Assembly: GCF_016904885.1 (NCBI RefSeq)
Contig: NZ_JADWYI010000001.1
Location: forward strand, 6,014,001-6,078,000
Direction: 5' to 3'
Origin: Archangium primigenium
GTDB lineage: Bacteria; Myxococcota; Myxococcia; Myxococcales; Myxococcaceae
DNA: 64,000 nt
Both the position numbers and the translations under genes were made by a program. Of this stretch, positions 12,492-21,172 are shown piece by piece (the stretch's first letter is position 1; each line of letters opens with the position of its first letter). The notes under the pieces were generated by a model that made no database searches, was not told where the DNA came from, and was given only the letters and a program-made list of their open reading frames with translations.

Positions 12492-12854
12492 ATGAAGATC
12501 TACACCCCAAACATGTCCCCGCCCGCCGCCGAGCGCCCTCCCCTCCAGGCCCGAGCGGACGCGCTGGGCGGCAAGGTGCTGGAGGGTGACGTGCGGCTCA
12601 CCCTCCATGTCGAGCACCAGTCCCAGGGCGAGACGTCGGGCATCTTCGAGGCCACCGCGGGCAAGGTGGAGATCGTCTTTCCCTTCACCGAGCACGCGAC
12701 CATCCTGGAGGGCGAGGTCACCCTCACCGACGAGACGGGCACCACCCGCACGCTGGGTCCGGGTGACAGCTACTTCATCCGGCAGGGCGAGCGCATCCTC
12801 TGGGACGTGAAGACGCCCCGGCTGCGCAAGTCCTTCTTCAACCTCGTCCGCTAG
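12492..12854 (+). CDS. Cupin domain protein (DUF861-like)
   Basis: A 120-aa small cupin. The core reads FEATAGKVEIVFPFTEHATILEGEV, then TLGPGDSYFIRQGE and IRWDVKTP-like strands. This layout (a W/F-rich strand, E-x-E, G-P-G-D) is that of the DUF861 / ureidoglycine-aminohydrolase-like cupins. Metal-binding His residues of classical cupins are largely missing, so the catalytic role is uncertain. It is followed 15 bp later by paralogue B, so the two are probably co-transcribed. Confidence 0.65.
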   Translation: MKIYTPNMSPPAAERPPLQARADALGGKVLEGDVRLTLHVEHQSQGETSGIFEATAGKVEIVFPFTEHATILEGEVTLTDETGTTRTLGPGDSYFIRQGERILWDVKTPRLRKSFFNLVR

Positions 12855-12869
12855 CGGCCCGGCGCCTCG

Positions 12870-13469
12870 ATGCGTTCCTTCGACGCGTATGCGCGCTTCC
12901 AGGTCCGGGGCAACAACCTGCAGAACATCATCTCGGGCCTCGGCTCGTTCTGGCGGCTGGCCAACCGGTACATGATCGAGGAGGGCCTGGGCACCTCGGG
13001 GCCCGACGGGTTGATCCGCTTCGAGCTGGGCCACTGGTACCCCATGGTGAGCCAGCTGCGGGTGTTGGAGCGGGTGCGGCGGGACATGGGCGAGGTGGCC
13101 GTGCGGCAGGCCGCCGCCTACGTCCCCATGCACGCCCTCTACCCGCCCGACGTCGTCGACATCCACTCGGCGTTCCAGCGGCTGGACATGGCCTACCACA
13201 TGAACCATGGCCTCGAGGGACGGCCCCTGTTCGATCCGCTCACGGGTGTCATGCAGGAGGGCATCGGCCACTACCTCACCCGGAGCATGGCCGAGCAGAA
13301 GCAGCTCCTCTGCGAGTGCTCGGTCCCCTACCCGTGTTGCTTCGACGAGAGCCTGCTGCTGACCCTGGCGCGGCGCTTCGAGCCCTCGGCCTCGCTCGTC
13401 CATCTGGAGACCGCGCGCTGCCGCGACCGGGGCGGCGCGCGGTGCTCCTACCTCGTGTCCTGGACGTAG
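12870..13469 (+). CDS. Uncharacterised 199-aa protein, paralogue B (V4R-like C-terminal signature)
   Basis: Paralogue of the product at 11361-11957, of nearly equal length and colinear throughout. It has NNLQNIISGLGSFW, EEGLGTSGPDG, PPDVVDIHSAFQRLDMAYHMNH, PYPCCFDES and a C-terminal CRDRGGARCSYLVSW. The C-terminal Cys pair and aromatic end are conserved between copies. Copy B carries extra cysteines (CECS, PCC) next to the conserved one, which may add metal or redox chemistry. It is coupled to the cupin gene upstream and converges on pilT. The function is unknown; a small-molecule sensor is a guess from the C-terminal motif. Confidence 0.55.
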   Translation: MRSFDAYARFQVRGNNLQNIISGLGSFWRLANRYMIEEGLGTSGPDGLIRFELGHWYPMVSQLRVLERVRRDMGEVAVRQAAAYVPMHALYPPDVVDIHSAFQRLDMAYHMNHGLEGRPLFDPLTGVMQEGIGHYLTRSMAEQKQLLCECSVPYPCCFDESLLLTLARRFEPSASLVHLETARCRDRGGARCSYLVSWT

Positions 13470-13473
13470 CCGC

Positions 13474-14547
13474 TCACTCGAACTCGAGCGCGCGCTGGAA
13501 GTCCGCCGGGTTGCTCGCCGCGCTCTGCGCCGTCTCCAGGGTGATGACGCCCTCGCGGTAGAGCTGGCTCAGGTGTTGGTCGAAGGACTGGGTGCCGAAC
13601 ATGTCCCGGCCCTTCTCGATGACGTCCTTGAGCTCGTTGGCGCGGTCCTCGCGGATGTACTCCTCCACCGACTTGGTCTGGACCATGATCTCCAGCGCCA
13701 CCGTGCGGCTCTTTCCGTCCGCCTTGGGCAAGAGCCGCTGCGAGATGGTGGCCCGGAGGCTGTCGGCCAGGCGCATGCGCACCATGGACTGCTCCTCGGC
13801 GGGGAACACCGAGATGAGCCGGTTGATGGTGCGCGAGGCATCCGTGGTGTGCACCGTGGAGAACACCAGGTGGCCCGTCTCCGAGGCCTTGAGCGCGATG
13901 TCGATCGTCTCCGTGTCGCGCATCTCGCCCACCAGGATGACGTCCGGATCCTGGCGCAGCGCCGCGCGCAGCGCCGTGGCGAAGTTCTCCGTGTCCGGGC
14001 CGATCTCCCGCTGGGAGATGGAGGACTTCACGTTCTTGTAGATGAACTCGATCGGGTCCTCGATGGTGAGGATGTGCAGGTTCTCCGTGCGGTTGATGTG
14101 ATCGATCATCGCCGCGAGCGTGGAGCTCTTGCCCGAGCCCGTGGCTCCCGTCACCAGCACGAGCCCGCGATCATTGTTGGCGATCGACTTGAGCACCTGC
14201 GGCAGACCCAGCCCGTCGATGGAGGGAATCTCGTCCGGGATGATGCGCAGGATGCACGCGAGCGTGCCGCGCTGCCGGTAGAGGTTCACGCGAAAGCGCG
14301 CCACGCCCGCCAGGCCGTAGGAGGTGTCGTACTCCTGCACCGAGTCGATCTGCGACTTGGTGAGTGGATCCGAGATGACGTGCAGCGCCACCTGCCGGGT
14401 GTGATCCGGATGCAGCTTCTCCATCTTCAGCGGACGCAGCACGCCGTTGACCCGGTAGATGGGGGGATCTCCCGGCCGGAAGTGAATGTCCGAGGCGCCG
14501 TTCTGCACGCCCACCGTGAGCAGCTTGTTGAAGGTTGCCTGATCCAC
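13474..14547 (-). CDS. pilT: PilT-type twitching motility ATPase
   Basis: Hexameric ATPase expected to power type IV pilus retraction (twitching / social gliding). I start it at the GTG preceded by GGGAGAGAG, giving 357 aa beginning VDQATFNKLL, the normal PilT N-terminus. The upstream ATG in the same frame adds 19 unrelated residues. Walker A GATGSGKSS (about residues 134-142), the Asp box LHILTIEDPIEF, Walker B VILVGEMRD and the His box STVHTTDASRTINRLI are all present. Myxobacteria have several pilT paralogues, and this isolated copy has no pil genes beside it. It may therefore be an accessory paralogue rather than the main motor. Confidence 0.9.
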   Translation of the reverse strand: MDQATFNKLLTVGVQNGASDIHFRPGDPPIYRVNGVLRPLKMEKLHPDHTRQVALHVISDPLTKSQIDSVQEYDTSYGLAGVARFRVNLYRQRGTLACILRIIPDEIPSIDGLGLPQVLKSIANNDRGLVLVTGATGSGKSSTLAAMIDHINRTENLHILTIEDPIEFIYKNVKSSISQREIGPDTENFATALRAALRQDPDVILVGEMRDTETIDIALKASETGHLVFSTVHTTDASRTINRLISVFPAEEQSMVRMRLADSLRATISQRLLPKADGKSRTVALEIMVQTKSVEEYIREDRANELKDVIEKGRDMFGTQSFDQHLSQLYREGVITLETAQSAASNPADFQRALEFE

Positions 14548-14759
14548 TCGTCTCGCTCTCTCCCGTGTGGCGTGGAGTGTAGGAAAGCTTCCCGCCACCT
14601 CCAAGAACCTGACGCCCTTGGCGGCGCGCGGGCCTCGCTTTCCGCTCGTCGTTCAACAGCCCCGTGTTATCTCCCGCGCGCGTGGAGTCCGTGCACGGAA
14701 GCCCGTGGATGGAAAAATCCACTTCCGCGATGTCACCCCGCCGCCGGAGGAGCGCGCCC

Positions 14760-15137
14760 GTGTTCAAGATTCAGGTCGACCAGGAACGGGCGCTCATGGA
14801 GCTGACACTGGAGGGCAGCATCCGCGAGGACGAGATGCGGCGCTTCATCGAGCAGGCCCTGGAGGACGCGAGCGAGCTGATCGCGCAGGGCCGGAGCATT
14901 CGCGTGCTGTCGGATTTCCGGAAGCTGCGGGCCACGTCGCCCGAGGCCGCCGAGGTGCTGCGCCAGGGCCAGGAGGCCGCCATGCGCGCGGGCATGCAGC
15001 GCATCGCGGAGATCGTGAGCAGCGAGATGACGGTGCTGCAGCTCAACCGGATCGCGCGGCAGAGCGGCATGGATCGCATGCTGCGGCGCTTCCACGATCA
15101 CGAGGAAGCGTGGCGCTGGCTCATGGAGTTGGAGTGA
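14760..15137 (+). CDS. SpoIIAA-like / STAS-type protein
   Basis: A 125-aa protein started at the GTG (14760) that follows GGAGGA with 8-bp spacing. The frame is open upstream but lacks a better signal. The layout is a beta strand (FKIQVDQERALMELTLEGSI), helix (DEMRRFIEQALEDA), strand (SIRVLSDFRKLRATSPEAAEVL), helix, strand and a C-terminal EEAWRWLMELE. This matches the SpoIIAA-like (STAS-related) fold seen in small cytoplasmic proteins of unknown role. Its end overlaps the convergent menE 3' end by 17 bp. Confidence 0.55.
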   Translation: MFKIQVDQERALMELTLEGSIREDEMRRFIEQALEDASELIAQGRSIRVLSDFRKLRATSPEAAEVLRQGQEAAMRAGMQRIAEIVSSEMTVLQLNRIARQSGMDRMLRRFHDHEEAWRWLMELE

Positions 15138-16587
15138 GTCCCGGCGCGAGCGCCCGCTGACGCAGCGCCCCGCGCTCCACCTTGCCCATGGCGTTGCGCG
15201 GCAGGGCGTCGAGCGGCAGCAGGCGCGTGGGGAGCTTGAAGCGCGCCAGGCGCTCCTGACACCACGCCTCGAGGACGTCCGCGGCGAGCGGCGCCCCGTC
15301 GCGCGGCACCACGAAGGCCACCGGCACCTCGCCCCAGCGCGCATGCGGGACGCCCACCACCGCCGCCTCGCGCACCGAGGGATGATCCGCGAGCACCTTC
15401 TCCACCTCCGCCGGGTACACGTTCTCTCCGCCCCGGAGGATGAGATCCGTGCGGCGCGCGAGCACCGTGAGCCGACCGCGCGCGTCCAGCCGGCCCAGGT
15501 CCCGGGTGCGCAGCCAGCCCTCTTCGCGCAACACCTCGCGCGTGGCCTCGGGCCGGTTCCAGTAGCCCGCCATCACCGTGGGGCCGCGCACCTCGAGCTC
15601 CCCTTCCTCGCCCGGCGCGAGCGGCTCGCCCGAGGGTCCCACCACCCGCACCTCCAGCCCGGGCAGGGCCCGGCCCGCGGTGAGGCCATCCGCCTCGTCC
15701 GGGCGCTCGGTGGCCGCCTGGGAACACGACTCCGTCAGGCCGTAGGTCTGCAACGACACGATGCCCGCCGCCCGGGCGCGCGCGAGCAGCGGCGCGGGCA
15801 CGGGGCCTCCGCCAATCAGCGCGCACTGGAAGGAGGCCGGCACGGGCGCGTCCTGGCGCGCGTCCAGGATCCGCTCGAGCGTGGTGGCCACGAAGCTCGC
15901 GTGGGTGATGCCCTCGGTGTCGAGCGCGCGGTTGGTGTCGTCCGCGTCGAAGCGCTCGCGCAGCACCAGGCAGCCGCCGTCGTACGCGGTGCGCGTGAGC
16001 ATGGCCAGCCCGCCGACATGAAAGAGCGGCAGCGTGCCCAACCAGCGCGGCGCGGGGTGCGCGCCCAGGTTCGCCCGGGAGCCGCGCGCGGAGGCCCGGA
16101 AGTTGCCCTCCGTCAGCACCGCGCCCTTGGGCCGCCCCGTGGTGCCGGAGGTGAACAGGATGACGCGCGCGGCCCCGGACTCCAGCGGCGGACAGTCCGG
16201 GGAGGCCCGCGCCACCGTGTCCGCGAAGGACTCCAGCGGCTCGGCGCCGGGCAGGAGGGACACGAAGGGCGAGAGCGCCAGCAACAGCCGGGGCGCTACG
16301 TCCTCCACCATCGGCCCCAGCTCCGAGGGCGTGAGCCGCGCGTTGAACGGGGCCAGCACCGCCCCCACCCGGCCGAGCGCGAAGAAGAGGTGCACCAGCG
16401 CCGCGTGGTTCGTCGAGAGCACGCCCACGCACTCGCCCTTCCCCACGCCCCGCGCGCGGAGCGCCGCCACCCACCGGCCCACGGCCTCGTCCAGCGCCGC
16501 GTACGTCCAGCCCTGGCCCGCGAACGTGAGCGCCAGGGCGTCCGGGTGCGCACCGGCCCCCTCGCGGATGGGACAGGCCTCCGTCAT
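15121..16587 (-). CDS. menE: 2-succinylbenzoate-CoA ligase (MenE)
   Basis: Activates o-succinylbenzoate to its CoA thioester in menaquinone synthesis. The 488-aa acyl-CoA synthetase has the AMP-binding loop ILFTSGTTGRPKGAVLT, QTYGLTES (A5), the A7-A8 region EEGWLRTRDLGRLDARG, LILRGGENVYPAEVE, and the A10 lysine in PRNAMGKVERG. The general fold could fit other acyl-CoA ligases, but its place as the last gene of the men operon fixes the role. Its ATG overlaps the menC stop by 4 bp (ATGA), which indicates translational coupling. Confidence 0.92.
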   Translation of the reverse strand: MTEACPIREGAGAHPDALALTFAGQGWTYAALDEAVGRWVAALRARGVGKGECVGVLSTNHAALVHLFFALGRVGAVLAPFNARLTPSELGPMVEDVAPRLLLALSPFVSLLPGAEPLESFADTVARASPDCPPLESGAARVILFTSGTTGRPKGAVLTEGNFRASARGSRANLGAHPAPRWLGTLPLFHVGGLAMLTRTAYDGGCLVLRERFDADDTNRALDTEGITHASFVATTLERILDARQDAPVPASFQCALIGGGPVPAPLLARARAAGIVSLQTYGLTESCSQAATERPDEADGLTAGRALPGLEVRVVGPSGEPLAPGEEGELEVRGPTVMAGYWNRPEATREVLREEGWLRTRDLGRLDARGRLTVLARRTDLILRGGENVYPAEVEKVLADHPSVREAAVVGVPHARWGEVPVAFVVPRDGAPLAADVLEAWCQERLARFKLPTRLLPLDALPRNAMGKVERGALRQRALAPGLTPTP

Positions 16588-17624
16588 CGCGGCACCCCCT
16601 GGCCCGGCGTCCGCGGCAACACGATGCGGCCGCGCACCGGACGGAACGGATGCTCCGGCGGCTCGTCTCGAAAGAGGTGGCCCACCCCGAGCCCCGAGGC
16701 ATGGCGCCCCGACGGCAATGCCGCCGCGAGGTGCGCGGCTCCCGCCCGGGCCACCACGCCATCCAGCGCGCTCGTCACATACGCCGCCACGCCCCGCCGG
16801 GCCGCCTCGCGCGCCAGCGCCAACGCGGGCAACAGCCCCCCGAGCACCATGGGCTTGAGCACCAGCACACGCACCCCCACGGGCGGGGAGAGCAGCCGCT
16901 CGGCGGCGCCGGGCACGGCCAGGGCCTCGTCCGCCGCGATGGGGCACGGGGCGCGCGCGCTCACCCGGGCCAGGGCCTCGAGCGCCTCGGCCGCCACCGG
17001 CTGCTCACACAGCTCCAGCCCCCGATCCGCCCACGCGTCCAGGGCCCGCGTCGCCTCGGCCTCCGTCCAGCCACCGTTGGCGTCGATCCGCACCCGGCCC
17101 GTCGGGCCCACCGCGTCCTGGACCGCCTCCAACCGCCGCGTGTCCTCCTCCCAGGGACGGCCCGCCACCTTGAGCTTGAAGGTCTCGTATCCCGAGTCCC
17201 GCGCGTGCCCGGCCTCCCGCGCCAGTGCCTCCGGGGTCGCGCCGCCCAGGAGCGCGTTGACCTGGACCTCCTCGCGCGCCTCGGGCGACAACCACCGGCT
17301 CAACGGGAGCCCCTCGTGCTGCGACAGGAGATCCACCCGGGCTTGCTCCAGCGCATGCCGGGCGGCGGGATGTCCCTCGGGGAGCGCCGGGTCCGTCCCG
17401 TCGCCCGACGCCGCGAGCCAGGCCCGCAGCACCCGCTCACACGCCTCCGGCGACTCCGTGCCGAACTCCACGAGCGGCATCGCCTCGCCCCACCCCACCC
17501 GGCCCGACGCGTCCACCAGGCGCACGAGGAAGCCCTCGCGCGCCACGTACGTCCCGCCCGCCGTCTTCAGGGGTTGCAGCAATTCCAGGCGCGAGCGCTC
17601 GAGGGTCGCCTCCATGATCCGCAT
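16584..17624 (-). CDS. menC: o-Succinylbenzoate synthase (MenC)
   Basis: Dehydrates SHCHC to o-succinylbenzoate. This 346-aa enolase-superfamily enzyme has the expected catalytic set in order: KxK in ETFKLKV, the metal-binding Asp in RIDANGGW, Glu in LCEQPV, Asp in AADEA, and the second catalytic Lys in VLVLKPM. It lies 4 bp after menA and overlaps menE. Length and motifs are normal. Confidence 0.93.
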   Translation of the reverse strand: MRIMEATLERSRLELLQPLKTAGGTYVAREGFLVRLVDASGRVGWGEAMPLVEFGTESPEACERVLRAWLAASGDGTDPALPEGHPAARHALEQARVDLLSQHEGLPLSRWLSPEAREEVQVNALLGGATPEALAREAGHARDSGYETFKLKVAGRPWEEDTRRLEAVQDAVGPTGRVRIDANGGWTEAEATRALDAWADRGLELCEQPVAAEALEALARVSARAPCPIAADEALAVPGAAERLLSPPVGVRVLVLKPMVLGGLLPALALAREAARRGVAAYVTSALDGVVARAGAAHLAAALPSGRHASGLGVGHLFRDEPPEHPFRPVRGRIVLPRTPGQGVPR

Positions 17625-17628
17625 GGGC

Positions 17629-18546
17629 CTACCTCCACCACAGCCCCACGGAGAAGAGCACGCCGAACACGAGCTGCAGCCGCGCCGTCCCGCCCAGCGT
17701 GGGGTTGAGCGCCGCCCCCCGCTGGCCCCCCACCTGACGCAGCAGCGGCACCGCCAGCGGCGCGCTGAGCCACGCGAGGAACACCCCGGGGCTCGCCTGG
17801 TCCAGGGCCCACATCCCGAGCGGCGTCGCGTAGGCGAGCGCGAGCAGCAGCGCGTACTCGACCTTGCCCGCCGTGGTGCCCCAGCGCACCACCAGGGTGC
17901 GCTTGCCCGCCTTCACGTCCGTGGCGGCGTCCCGCAGGTTGTTGACCACGAGCAGCGCCGTGCCGATGGCGCCCACGGGCACCGCCGCGCTCCAGGCCGC
18001 CGGGCTCACCGTGAGCGCCTGCACGTAGAAGGTGCCCGGCACCGCCACGAGGCCGAAGAAGACGAAGACGAACACGTCGCCCAGCCCGTGGTAGGCCAGG
18101 GGATAGGGGCCGCCCGTGTACGCGTAGCCGGAGAGCACCGACGCCACGCCGATGGCCACGATGGGCCAGCCGCCCACGCCCACCAGGTACACGCCCGTGA
18201 GCACCGCCAGGCCGAAGCACGCGAGCGCGCTGGCCAGCACCGTCTCCGGGGCGATGAGCCCGCTCTGCGTCACCCGCCGCGGGCCCACCCGCTCCTCCGT
18301 GTCCGCGCCCTTCTTGAAGTCGAAGTAATCGTTCGTGAGGTTGGTGCCCACCTGGATGAACATGGCGCCCACGAGCGCCGCGAGCGCCGGCAGCCAGCGG
18401 CCCACGCCCAGCCCGAAGGCGAGCGCCGTGCCCACCATCACCGGCACCAGGGCCGCGGTGAGCGTCTTGGGACGGGCGGCCATGAGCCACGTCTTCAAGG
18501 TGGGGCGAGGCGCCGGGGCGGCGGCGGGGGCCAACATCGAACTCAT
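17629..18546 (-). CDS. menA: 1,4-Dihydroxy-2-naphthoate polyprenyltransferase (MenA)
   Basis: Membrane UbiA-family prenyltransferase that attaches the isoprenoid tail to DHNA. The 305-aa protein has about eight hydrophobic segments and the first Asp-rich motif NLTNDYFDFKKGAD, which binds prenyl diphosphate through Mg2+. The second motif region is LLVVNNLRDAATDVKAGKRTL. I chose the start at MSSMLAPAAAPAPRP, which overlaps the menH stop by 4 bp. Confidence 0.94.
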   Translation of the reverse strand: MSSMLAPAAAPAPRPTLKTWLMAARPKTLTAALVPVMVGTALAFGLGVGRWLPALAALVGAMFIQVGTNLTNDYFDFKKGADTEERVGPRRVTQSGLIAPETVLASALACFGLAVLTGVYLVGVGGWPIVAIGVASVLSGYAYTGGPYPLAYHGLGDVFVFVFFGLVAVPGTFYVQALTVSPAAWSAAVPVGAIGTALLVVNNLRDAATDVKAGKRTLVVRWGTTAGKVEYALLLALAYATPLGMWALDQASPGVFLAWLSAPLAVPLLRQVGGQRGAALNPTLGGTARLQLVFGVLFSVGLWWR

Positions 18547-19409
18547 GGGGAAGACCGGGAAGAGGGAGAGGGAGACCCGGGATCGGTGGTCTCGAATTCG
18601 GGCGCGTCGTACCAGGGCGTCTGGAGGAAGGAGAGCACCTCGCGGGCGTAGGCCTCGGGCACCTCCAGGTGGGGCGCGTGGGTGCAGCCCTCGAAGGCGT
18701 GGCGGTACACCACCGGCAGCTCCTCGGCCATGCGCCGCGCCGTCAGGGTGAACTTCTCGTCCAGGGCGCCGGTGAGCAGGAGCGTGGGCAGCCGGTGGCG
18801 CTGCAGCTCCGGCCAGTAGTCCGGCTGCACGCCCAGGCCCAGGCACTCCAGCGCGCCGGCGAGCCCCTCGGCCGTGTTGGCCAGCCGCCGCGCCCGCAGG
18901 GCCGCGCGCCGCTCCTCGTCCATGCCGCGCAGGCCGGCGAACAGCGGCAGCGCCTCCCAGTAGTCCATGAAGGCCGAGAGCCCCTTCTGCCGCAGGAAGA
19001 GCGCCAGCTCGCTGTCCTTCACCCGCCGCTCCGTGCGCGCCACCCGACGGTGCAGGCCGGGCGAGCCGCTCTCCATGACCAGGCGCATGAAGCGCTCGGG
19101 GCGCTGCATCGCCGCGGCCAGCGCGAAGCGTGCCCCCTGCGAGTAGCCCAACAGGTGGGTGCGCTGCACGCCCTGCTCGTCCAGCACCCCGAAGAGCGCG
19201 TCCAGCGTCTCCAGGAAGCCGTCGCGTCCGGGGCGCGTGGGCAGGGGCGTCTGGCCGTGGCCGGGCAGATCCACCGCGATGACGCGCACGTGCGGACTCC
19301 ACACCGCGCGCAGGTGATCGAACGACGTGCGGCTGCCCGTGAATCCGTGCACGAGCAGCAAGGGCTGCGCGCCCTCGCCCCACGCCTCATAGGCCATCTT
19401 CAGAGCCAT
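18543..19409 (-). CDS. menH: Alpha/beta hydrolase, MenH (SHCHC synthase)
   Basis: Expected to eliminate pyruvate from SEPHCHC to give SHCHC. This 288-aa alpha/beta hydrolase has the oxyanion loop LLLVHGFTGSR, nucleophile elbow LLGYSQGARFAL, Asp in LTGALDEKFT and catalytic His in EGCTHAPHLEVPEAY. The fold alone is not specific. The assignment rests on position between menD and menA and on the GFTGS...GYSxGAR pattern typical of MenH. The last ~25 residues are Pro/Ser-rich and probably disordered. It overlaps menD by 10 bp and menA by 4 bp. Confidence 0.88.
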   Translation of the reverse strand: MALKMAYEAWGEGAQPLLLVHGFTGSRTSFDHLRAVWSPHVRVIAVDLPGHGQTPLPTRPGRDGFLETLDALFGVLDEQGVQRTHLLGYSQGARFALAAAMQRPERFMRLVMESGSPGLHRRVARTERRVKDSELALFLRQKGLSAFMDYWEALPLFAGLRGMDEERRAALRARRLANTAEGLAGALECLGLGVQPDYWPELQRHRLPTLLLTGALDEKFTLTARRMAEELPVVYRHAFEGCTHAPHLEVPEAYAREVLSFLQTPWYDAPEFETTDPGSPSPSSRSSP

Positions 19410-21172
19410 GGGCCCTCTCCCAGTGCGGCGGTCATCCGCGCGAACAGCCGCCGGTGTGCCTCCACGTTGCGATCGCGCTCGGGGACCCGGACCTCGATGA
19501 GGTTCAGTCCGCCCTTGAGCCCCTCGAGCACCGCCGCGCGCAGGGCCGCGGGGGAGTCGGGGCGGCGGTAGCGCGCCTGGTAGAGCGCCGCCGCGTGCGA
19601 GAAGTCCACCCCATGGGGCGTGCCCCACAGGGACTCGTAATGGGTGCGCGTCTGCTCGGCCTGGGCGATGGGCAGGAACGAGAAGATGCCACCCCCGTCG
19701 TTGTTCACCACCACCACGGTGAGGGGGATGCCACAGCGGCGCGCGGTGAGCAGGCCCCCCACGTCGTGCAGCAGCGCCAGATCCCCGGTGAGCAGCACGG
19801 TGGGCCGGGTCGAGGCGGCCGCCATGCCCAGCGCGCTCGAGACGATGCCGTCGATGCCGTTGGCGCCCCGGTTGGCCAGCACCCGCAGCGAGCGGGTGGT
19901 GGAGGGCGCGAAGGCATCCACGTCGCGGATGGGCATGCTGCTGGAGACGAAGAGGTTGGCCCCGTCCGGCAGGGCGCCCACCACGTCATGCGCCAGGCGC
20001 ATCTCCGTGAGCCCGCCCTCCTCCGAGAAGGCCGACTCCAGGGCCGCGCGCGTCCACTGCTCGGCCCACAGGAAGCCGCGCGCCCACGTCCCCAACCCGC
20101 GCCGCGACAGCCCCCGGGTCAGGGCCGCGCACGCCGCCACCGCCGAGCCCTCCACCACGCGCGAGGCCCGGTGCTGGGGATCGAACAGCGCGCCCTCGTC
20201 ACTGAAGAGCACCACCTCCGCGCCCGAGCCATCCAGCCACGTCTGCGGGCCCCGGGCCGTGAGCCCGCCGCCGAAGCGCAGCACCAGTTGGGGCCGGTGC
20301 GCCCGGGCGAAGGCCTCGTGGCGCAACATGGCGTCGTAGAGCGAGATGGTGAAGGGCCCACCGCCATAGCGCGCCTGCGAGGTGGCCTCGGCCAGCACGG
20401 GGTAGCCCGTGACCTCGGCCAGCTCGGTGATGGCCTCGGCGAAGCCGTCGTTCTCGTCCCGCGGGCCGCAGACGATGAGGCCGCGCTCGGTGGCCTGGAT
20501 GCGCTCGCGCACCGCCTCCAGCGCCTGGGGCTCCGGCGGGCGCGCGGGCGGCACGATGCGCGTGAGCGGCTGGCCCGGGCGGCCGTGCCGGGCGAGCTCG
20601 GACAGGTGCTTGACGTCCACGGACTCGGGCGTGGGGTAGAGCGGATCGCGCATGGGCACGTTGAGGTGCACGGCGCCCCGGGGCGCGCGCGTCGCCGTGG
20701 CCAGGGCCCGCGAGGCGCTGGCCCTCAAGTGCAGGAGCGCGCCCTCGTGGGCCTCGGGCATGCCCAGGTCCACGAACCAGCGGGCGAACTCGCCGAACAG
20801 GCGCGCCTGGGGCACCGTCTGCGCCGCGCCCCACCCTTGCAGCTCCAGGGGCCGGTCCGCGGTGAGCACCAGCAGGGGCACCTGGGACAGGGCCGCCTCG
20901 ATGACGGCCGGGTAGAAGTGCGCGCCGGCCGTGCCACTCGTGGCCACCAGGACCACGGGCCCGCGCGACTGCTTGGCCAGGCCCAGCGCGAAGAAGCCCG
21001 CGCTGCGCTCGTCGATGACGGACCAGACGCGCAGGCCCTCCGTCGTGGCGCACGCGTGCGCCAGGGGCGAGGAGCGCGAGCCAGGGCACACCACCGCGTG
21101 CCGCAGTCCGCCGCGAACCAGCTCCTCCATCAGGCCGCGCGCCCAGAGCTGGTTCAGGTTGCCCTCAGACAT
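19400..21172 (-). CDS. menD: SEPHCHC synthase (MenD)
   Basis: Thiamine-diphosphate enzyme joining isochorismate and 2-oxoglutarate with loss of CO2. The 590-aa protein begins with LNQLWARGLMEELVRGGLRHAVVCPGSRSSPL, has the ThDP-activating Glu in VIDERSAGF, the GTAGAHFYPAVIEA segment, and the C-terminal ThDP/Mg motif region LLTGDLALLHDVGGLL through VVNNDGGGIFSFLP. All are MenD hallmarks. The gene overlaps menF by 8 bp. Confidence 0.95.
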   Translation of the reverse strand: MSEGNLNQLWARGLMEELVRGGLRHAVVCPGSRSSPLAHACATTEGLRVWSVIDERSAGFFALGLAKQSRGPVVLVATSGTAGAHFYPAVIEAALSQVPLLVLTADRPLELQGWGAAQTVPQARLFGEFARWFVDLGMPEAHEGALLHLRASASRALATATRAPRGAVHLNVPMRDPLYPTPESVDVKHLSELARHGRPGQPLTRIVPPARPPEPQALEAVRERIQATERGLIVCGPRDENDGFAEAITELAEVTGYPVLAEATSQARYGGGPFTISLYDAMLRHEAFARAHRPQLVLRFGGGLTARGPQTWLDGSGAEVVLFSDEGALFDPQHRASRVVEGSAVAACAALTRGLSRRGLGTWARGFLWAEQWTRAALESAFSEEGGLTEMRLAHDVVGALPDGANLFVSSSMPIRDVDAFAPSTTRSLRVLANRGANGIDGIVSSALGMAAASTRPTVLLTGDLALLHDVGGLLTARRCGIPLTVVVVNNDGGGIFSFLPIAQAEQTRTHYESLWGTPHGVDFSHAAALYQARYRRPDSPAALRAAVLEGLKGGLNLIEVRVPERDRNVEAHRRLFARMTAALGEGPWL

